This document shows positions 60,198 to 64,000 of a DNA stretch of 64,000 nt, one piece after another. Origin of the DNA: Kocuria rosea subsp. polaris. Its GTDB lineage: Bacteria; Actinomycetota; Actinomycetes; Actinomycetales; Micrococcaceae. A model generated the notes under the pieces. That model was not told where the DNA came from. It was given only the letters and a program-made list of their open reading frames with translations, and made no database searches. A program made the translations under genes and the position numbers. The DNA lies in the NCBI RefSeq assembly GCF_001483755.1, contig NZ_LQBK01000042.1, positions 92,430 to 156,429 on the forward strand. Reading direction: 5' to 3'. Each line of letters begins with the position of its first letter. Position 1 is the stretch's first letter.

Positions 60198-61133
60198 ATG
60201 CCCGACGGAAAACGGCAGTGGATGCCCGCCGACCAGTGGGCGGTGCGGGAGAACCTGCGGGAGTTCATCGACCACCTCACGCAGATGGGCTACACCGTGC
60301 CCCACGGGCACGAGGAGGACCCGGACCTGATCGATCCGGGGGGCTCGGCGGTGGAGACCTGGCGGGAGGAGCATCCCTACGACGAGCTGATGAGCCGGGA
60401 GGAGTACGAGCTCGAGAAGTACCGGCTGCAGATCGAGCTGCTGAAGTTCCAGTACTGGGGCCAGGACCACGACCTCCAGCACGTCATCGTGTTCGAGGGC
60501 CGCGACGCCGCCGGCAAGGGCGGGACGATCAAGCGCTTCACCGAGTACCTGAACCCGCGCGCGGCCCGCGTCGTCGCGCTCACCAAGCCCTCGGACCGCG
60601 AGGCCGGGCAGTGGTACTTCCAGCGCTACATCCGCCACCTGCCCACCGCCGGGGAGATGGTGCTCTTCGACCGCTCCTGGTACAACCGCGCGGTCGTGGA
60701 GCCCGTGATGGGCTTCTGCACCCCGCAGGACTACGCCAGGTTCATGAGCCAGGCCCCGGTCTTCGAGAAGATGCTCGTGGACTCGGGCGTCCACCTGACG
60801 AAGTTCTGGTTCTCCGTCACCCAGCAGGAGCAGCGCACCCGGTTCGCGATCCGCCAGATCGACCCCGTGCGGCGCTGGAAGCTCTCCCCGCAGGACCTCG
60901 CTTCCCTCGACCGCTGGGAGGACTACACGGACGCCAAGGAGGAGATGTTCCTGCGCACCGACACCGACCACGCCCCGTGGACCACGGTGAAGTCCAACGA
61001 CAAGAAGCGGGCGAGGATCAATGCGCTGCGCTTCTTCCTGGACCAGTTCGACTACGAGGACAAGGACCCGTCCGTGGTCCACCCCGCCGACCCGCTGATC
61101 GTCCGCCGCGGCCGCGACGCCGTCGGCGACTGA
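60198..61133 (+). CDS. ppk2: Polyphosphate kinase 2
   Basis: A 311-residue one-domain PPK2. Walker A GRDAAGKGG (101-109) and the lid/Walker B sequence FDRSWYNRAVVEPVMGF (Asp158, Arg159) are intact, with FEKMLVDSGVHLTKFWFSVT following. It moves phosphate between polyphosphate and nucleotides; direction and base preference cannot be read here. GAGAGGA precedes the ATG. Confidence 0.94.
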   Translation: MPDGKRQWMPADQWAVRENLREFIDHLTQMGYTVPHGHEEDPDLIDPGGSAVETWREEHPYDELMSREEYELEKYRLQIELLKFQYWGQDHDLQHVIVFEGRDAAGKGGTIKRFTEYLNPRAARVVALTKPSDREAGQWYFQRYIRHLPTAGEMVLFDRSWYNRAVVEPVMGFCTPQDYARFMSQAPVFEKMLVDSGVHLTKFWFSVTQQEQRTRFAIRQIDPVRRWKLSPQDLASLDRWEDYTDAKEEMFLRTDTDHAPWTTVKSNDKKRARINALRFFLDQFDYEDKDPSVVHPADPLIVRRGRDAVGD

Positions 61134-61184
61134 GCCCGGCACCGTGGAGACCTGGCCGGCGGGTCGACGCCGGCGTTCCCGACC

Positions 61185-62969
61185 GTGACGGCGCCGGCCG
61201 AGGAGGGGCAGGCGCCGCGGGGTCGTCTGCGCGACCTGGCGGGCTATCTCGCCGAGCACCGCGGCGTCCTGGGCGTGGTGCTGGTCCTGTCCGTGCTGGG
61301 CGCGGGGCTGTCCCTCGGGCAGCCGGTGGTCGTCAACCGGGTCATCGGCTCCATCGGCACCGGCCGGCCCCTGGCGCCGCTGGTGGCCGCACTCGTGCTC
61401 CTGGTGCTCGGGGCCGCCCTGGTGGGCGCGGTGCAGCGGTACCTGCTCGAGCGCACGGCCGAGGGCGTGGTGCTCTCCGCCCGCCGGCGGCTCGTGGGGC
61501 ACCTGCTGCACCTGCCGGTGCGGGAGCACGACGCCCGCCGGGCCGGGGACCTGGTCTCCCGGGTCGGGTCGGACACCACCATGGTGCGGGCCGCCCTGAC
61601 CGGCGGGCTCGTGGACGCCCTGGGCGGGGCGCTGGTGTTCGCCGGCGCGCTGGTCGGGATGGCGCTGCTGGACCCGCTCCTGCTCGGCATCACGCTCGGC
61701 GTCGTGGCGGTGGCCGTGCTGGCCGTGGTGGTCGCGTCGGCCCGGATCCAGTCCCTCACCCGCTCGGCCCAGGAGGCGGTGGGACGGCTCGCCGCCGGCG
61801 TCGAGCGCGCGGTGTCGGCGGTGCGCACCATCCGCGCCGGCGGGGCCACCGACCGCGAGGTGGCCCGGCTGGAGGCCGATGCGGTGTCCGCCTACGGCTT
61901 CGGGGTGCGCGTCGCCGGTGTCGGCGCCGTGCTCTGGCCGATCAGCGGGCTCGCCGTCCAGGGCTCCTTCCTGGCCGTCCTCGGCGTGGGCGGCTACCGG
62001 GTGGCCTCGGGCGCCCTCGCGATCGCCGACCTGGTGACGTTCATCCTGTTCCTCTTCATGATGGTCATGCCCCTGGGGCAGTTCTTCTCGGCCATCACCA
62101 CGGTCCGCACCGCCCTGGGCGCCCTGGGCCGCATCCAGGAGATCCTGGACCTGCCCCGCGAGGACGCGGGCGACGACGTCCCCGACCGGGCGGGCCCGGC
62201 GTCCGGCGCCCGGGCCGGTGCCGCGGCAGACAGCCGGCGTCCCCTCGAGCTGGTCTTCGACCGGGTCACTTTCGCGTACGGGACGGGCCGCCCCGTGCTC
62301 GACCGGCTCAGCTTCACGGTCCCCGCCGGGTCGACCACCGCGATCGTCGGGCCGTCGGGGGCGGGCAAGTCCACCCTGCTCGCCCTGGTCGAGCGCTTCT
62401 ACGACCCCGTGGCCGGGTCGATCCGGCTCGGCGGCACCGACGTGCGCGCCGTGTCCCGCGCCGAGCTGCGGGCCCGGATCGGCTTCGTGGAGCAGAACGC
62501 ACCCGTGCTGGCCGGGTCCCTCCGGGAGAACCTCGTGCTCGCCGCCCCCGAGGCCGACGAGGAGTCCTGCTGGGCGGTGCTGGACGCCGTCAACCTCCGG
62601 GAGCGCGTCCGGTCGCACCCCGAGGGCCTGGACGCCACCGTCGGGGACGACGGCGCGGGCCTGTCCGGCGGTGAGCGCCAGCGCCTGGCCATCGCCCGGG
62701 CCCTGCTCGCGGACACCCCGCTGCTGCTGCTCGACGAGCCCACCGCCAGCCTGGACTCCCGCAACGAGAAGGCCCTGCAGACCGCGATCCGCTCCGCCGC
62801 GGCCGGGCGCACGGTGCTCATCGTCGCCCACCGGCTGTCCACCGTCGCCGGGGCCGACCGGATCGTGGTGCTCGACCGGGGCCGGGTGACGGCCGTGGGC
62901 ACCCACGACGAGCTCCTGGGCACCTCGGAGCTCTACCGCGAGCTGGCCCGCCACCAGCTGCTCGCCTGA
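61185..62969 (+). CDS. ABC exporter, fused membrane and ATPase domains
   Basis: A 594-residue half-transporter: six helices in residues 25-300, then an ATPase with Walker A GPSGAGKST, signature LSGGERQRLAIARALL, Walker B LLLLDEPTASLD and HRLSTV. Such proteins dimerise to export drugs, lipids or peptides. No second half-transporter is adjacent, so a homodimer is likely. GTG start with a weak ribosome site. It follows ppk2 by 51 bp. Confidence 0.93.
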   Translation: MTAPAEEGQAPRGRLRDLAGYLAEHRGVLGVVLVLSVLGAGLSLGQPVVVNRVIGSIGTGRPLAPLVAALVLLVLGAALVGAVQRYLLERTAEGVVLSARRRLVGHLLHLPVREHDARRAGDLVSRVGSDTTMVRAALTGGLVDALGGALVFAGALVGMALLDPLLLGITLGVVAVAVLAVVVASARIQSLTRSAQEAVGRLAAGVERAVSAVRTIRAGGATDREVARLEADAVSAYGFGVRVAGVGAVLWPISGLAVQGSFLAVLGVGGYRVASGALAIADLVTFILFLFMMVMPLGQFFSAITTVRTALGALGRIQEILDLPREDAGDDVPDRAGPASGARAGAAADSRRPLELVFDRVTFAYGTGRPVLDRLSFTVPAGSTTAIVGPSGAGKSTLLALVERFYDPVAGSIRLGGTDVRAVSRAELRARIGFVEQNAPVLAGSLRENLVLAAPEADEESCWAVLDAVNLRERVRSHPEGLDATVGDDGAGLSGGERQRLAIARALLADTPLLLLDEPTASLDSRNEKALQTAIRSAAAGRTVLIVAHRLSTVAGADRIVVLDRGRVTAVGTHDELLGTSELYRELARHQLLA

Positions 62970-63052
62970 CCGATCGTAGGAGCGTCCGGCGGACCGCCGC
63001 TGCGCCCTCCGGCGCGGAGCACCGCCCGGGGAGGCGCGGCAGGTCACGCGCT

Positions 63053-63074
63053 CCGGCCGCCGCCGCCCGGCCGG
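63053..63074. terminator. Hairpin at the end of ppc
   Basis: CCGGCCG (63053-63059) and CGGCCGG (63068-63074) form a perfect 7-bp stem directly beyond the ppc stop codon; it could also end the convergent ABC gene. Confidence 0.4.
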
Positions 63075-64000
63075 TCAGCCGGTGTTGCGCAGGCCGGCGG
63101 CCACGCCGTTGATGGTGATGAGCAGAGCGCGCTGCAGTCCTTCGTCGACCTCCTGGCCCTCGGCGTCCTGCTGCCGGATCCGGCGCAGCAGCTCGACCTG
63201 CAGGTAGGAGATGGGGTCCAGGTACTGGTCCCGCACCTCGAGCGTCTGCTGCAGGGTGGGGTTGCCGTCCAGCAGCTCCTGCTGCCCGGTGAGCCGGGCG
63301 AGCTCGTCGAGGGTGAGCTCGTACTCGCGGCGGATCACCTCGAACACGTGCTGGAGCCGCTCGGGCACGAGCGCCCGGACGTAGTGGGCGGCGATCTCCA
63401 GGTCGGTCTTGGCCACGGTCATCTCCACGTTGGAGATCACGGAGCCGAAGAAGTGCCAGCGCTCCAGCATGGTGCGCAGGTCCTCCTCCATCCCCGCCTC
63501 GCGCGCGGCCCGCAGTCCCGAGCCCACCCCGAACCAGCCCGGCACGATCTGGCGGGACTGCGTCCAGCCGAAGACCCACGGGATGGCCCGCAGCCCGGAC
63601 AGCCCCTTGTCCGAGGACGGGCGCTTGGCCGGGCGGGAGCCGATGTTCAGCGCGCCGAGCTGCTCCACCGGGGTCGCGGACAGGAAGTACTCCGGCAGGT
63701 CCGGGTCCTCGACCAGGCCCTGGTAGGCGGCGAAGGCGGCGTCGCTGACCACGTCCATGACCTCGCCCCACCGGGTGAGCTCCTCCTCGGTGGAGCGCGG
63801 GTCCTGGTGCAGCGCCGTGGCCCGGAGCACGGCGGCCAGGGACAGCTCCAGGTTCTCCCGGGCCAGCGTGGGCAGGGAGAACTTGTCGCTGATCACCTCG
63901 CCCTGCTCCGTGAACTTGATCTCCCCGGCCAGGACGCCGCTGGGCTGGGCCAGGATGGCGTCGTGGGTGGGCCCGCCGCCGCGGCCCACGGACCCGCCGC
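63075..64000 (-). CDS. ppc: Phosphoenolpyruvate carboxylase, C-terminal part
   Basis: The 3-prime 308 or so codons of ppc, cut by the window edge. It begins in the conserved [15 protein letters not shown] loop (the catalytic Gly-rich segment), continues with [27 protein letters not shown] and [14 protein letters not shown], and ends with the family-typical [13 protein letters not shown]. The enzyme carboxylates phosphoenolpyruvate to oxaloacetate to refill the citric acid cycle. Sequence seen is intact; the remaining two thirds lie beyond 64000. Confidence 0.97.
   Translation of the reverse strand, partial: GGSVGRGGGPTHDAILAQPSGVLAGEIKFTEQGEVISDKFSLPTLARENLELSLAAVLRATALHQDPRSTEEELTRWGEVMDVVSDAAFAAYQGLVEDPDLPEYFLSATPVEQLGALNIGSRPAKRPSSDKGLSGLRAIPWVFGWTQSRQIVPGWFGVGSGLRAAREAGMEEDLRTMLERWHFFGSVISNVEMTVAKTDLEIAAHYVRALVPERLQHVFEVIRREYELTLDELARLTGQQELLDGNPTLQQTLEVRDQYLDPISYLQVELLRRIRQQDAEGQEVDEGLQRALLITINGVAAGLRNTG

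Noticed and set aside
59376-63047. A 1223-codon minus-strand open frame opposite osmC, ppk2 and the ABC exporter
   Set aside because: Composition is His/Gly/Arg/Gln-rich shadow sequence; the plus strand carries three proteins with complete family motifs.

Overview
This is a contiguous stretch of very GC-rich chromosome (low 70s percent G+C by eye) with dense, mostly short-spaced genes, many GTG starts and many 4-bp ATGA/GTGA gene overlaps. Gene content (FprA-type ferredoxin-NADP reductase, NirA-type sulfite reductase with an iron-sulfur APS reductase, ergothioneine genes egtB/egtC, a VirS/MymA-like locus, a YflT-type stress protein) points to an actinobacterium of the order Micrococcales. A Kocuria-like member of the Micrococcaceae is my best guess, from gene content only. 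I see no insertion sequence, prophage, CRISPR array or replication origin.

Layout. 0-9 kb: exonuclease III, an unknown protein, an AI-2E-type permease, three related small lipoproteins around a membrane-anchored metallophosphoesterase, a cardiolipin synthase and a formate/nitrite-type transporter. 9-15 kb: two transporters, a Gfo/Idh/MocA oxidoreductase, a GH13 alpha-glucosidase, a previously unlisted 52-residue acidic protein and a lipoprotein. 15.2-15.6 kb: a tRNA operon Glu-Asp-Phe with promoter and terminator. 15.7-20.3 kb: a small metallopeptidase, a tandem universal stress protein, a lactone oxidase and FprA. 20.3-28 kb: one long leftward sulfur-assimilation operon (nirA-cysH-cysD-cysN followed by substrate-binding, ATPase and permease genes of an ABC importer), with fprA just downstream.

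28-36 kb: a stress protein, an NCS2 purine permease, a YchJ protein, a VOC protein, and a locus made of an AraC regulator, a Baeyer-Villiger monooxygenase, an alpha/beta hydrolase and an SDR, which matches the mycobacterial virS-mymA arrangement and carries two copies of one candidate operator. 36-45.7 kb: serine acetyltransferase, an orphan osmoprotectant-type binding lipoprotein, a disulfide reductase-like flavoprotein, a hydrolase, egtB-egtC converging on an egtE-like PLP enzyme behind a HAD hydrolase, and an FMN reductase. 45.7-52.7 kb: a three-gene overlapping operon (MTH1187 protein, GNAT, spermidine synthase-like), a rhodanese/CstR divergent pair with two palindromic operators, then pta-ackA for acetate metabolism and a small membrane protein. 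52.7-64 kb: an LLM monooxygenase/FMN reductase/MarR operon with an AT-rich palindrome, a GH31 glycosidase, an unknown protein, a zinc alcohol dehydrogenase, OsmC, PPK2, a fused ABC exporter and the 3-prime part of ppc cut by the window edge.

Functional themes are sulfur acquisition and thiol/persulfide handling (cys operon, cysE, egt genes, CstR-rhodanese, OsmC) and flavin-dependent redox chemistry. Enzyme functions rest on motifs readable in the sequence. Regulatory calls are inferences from sequence symmetry and position.
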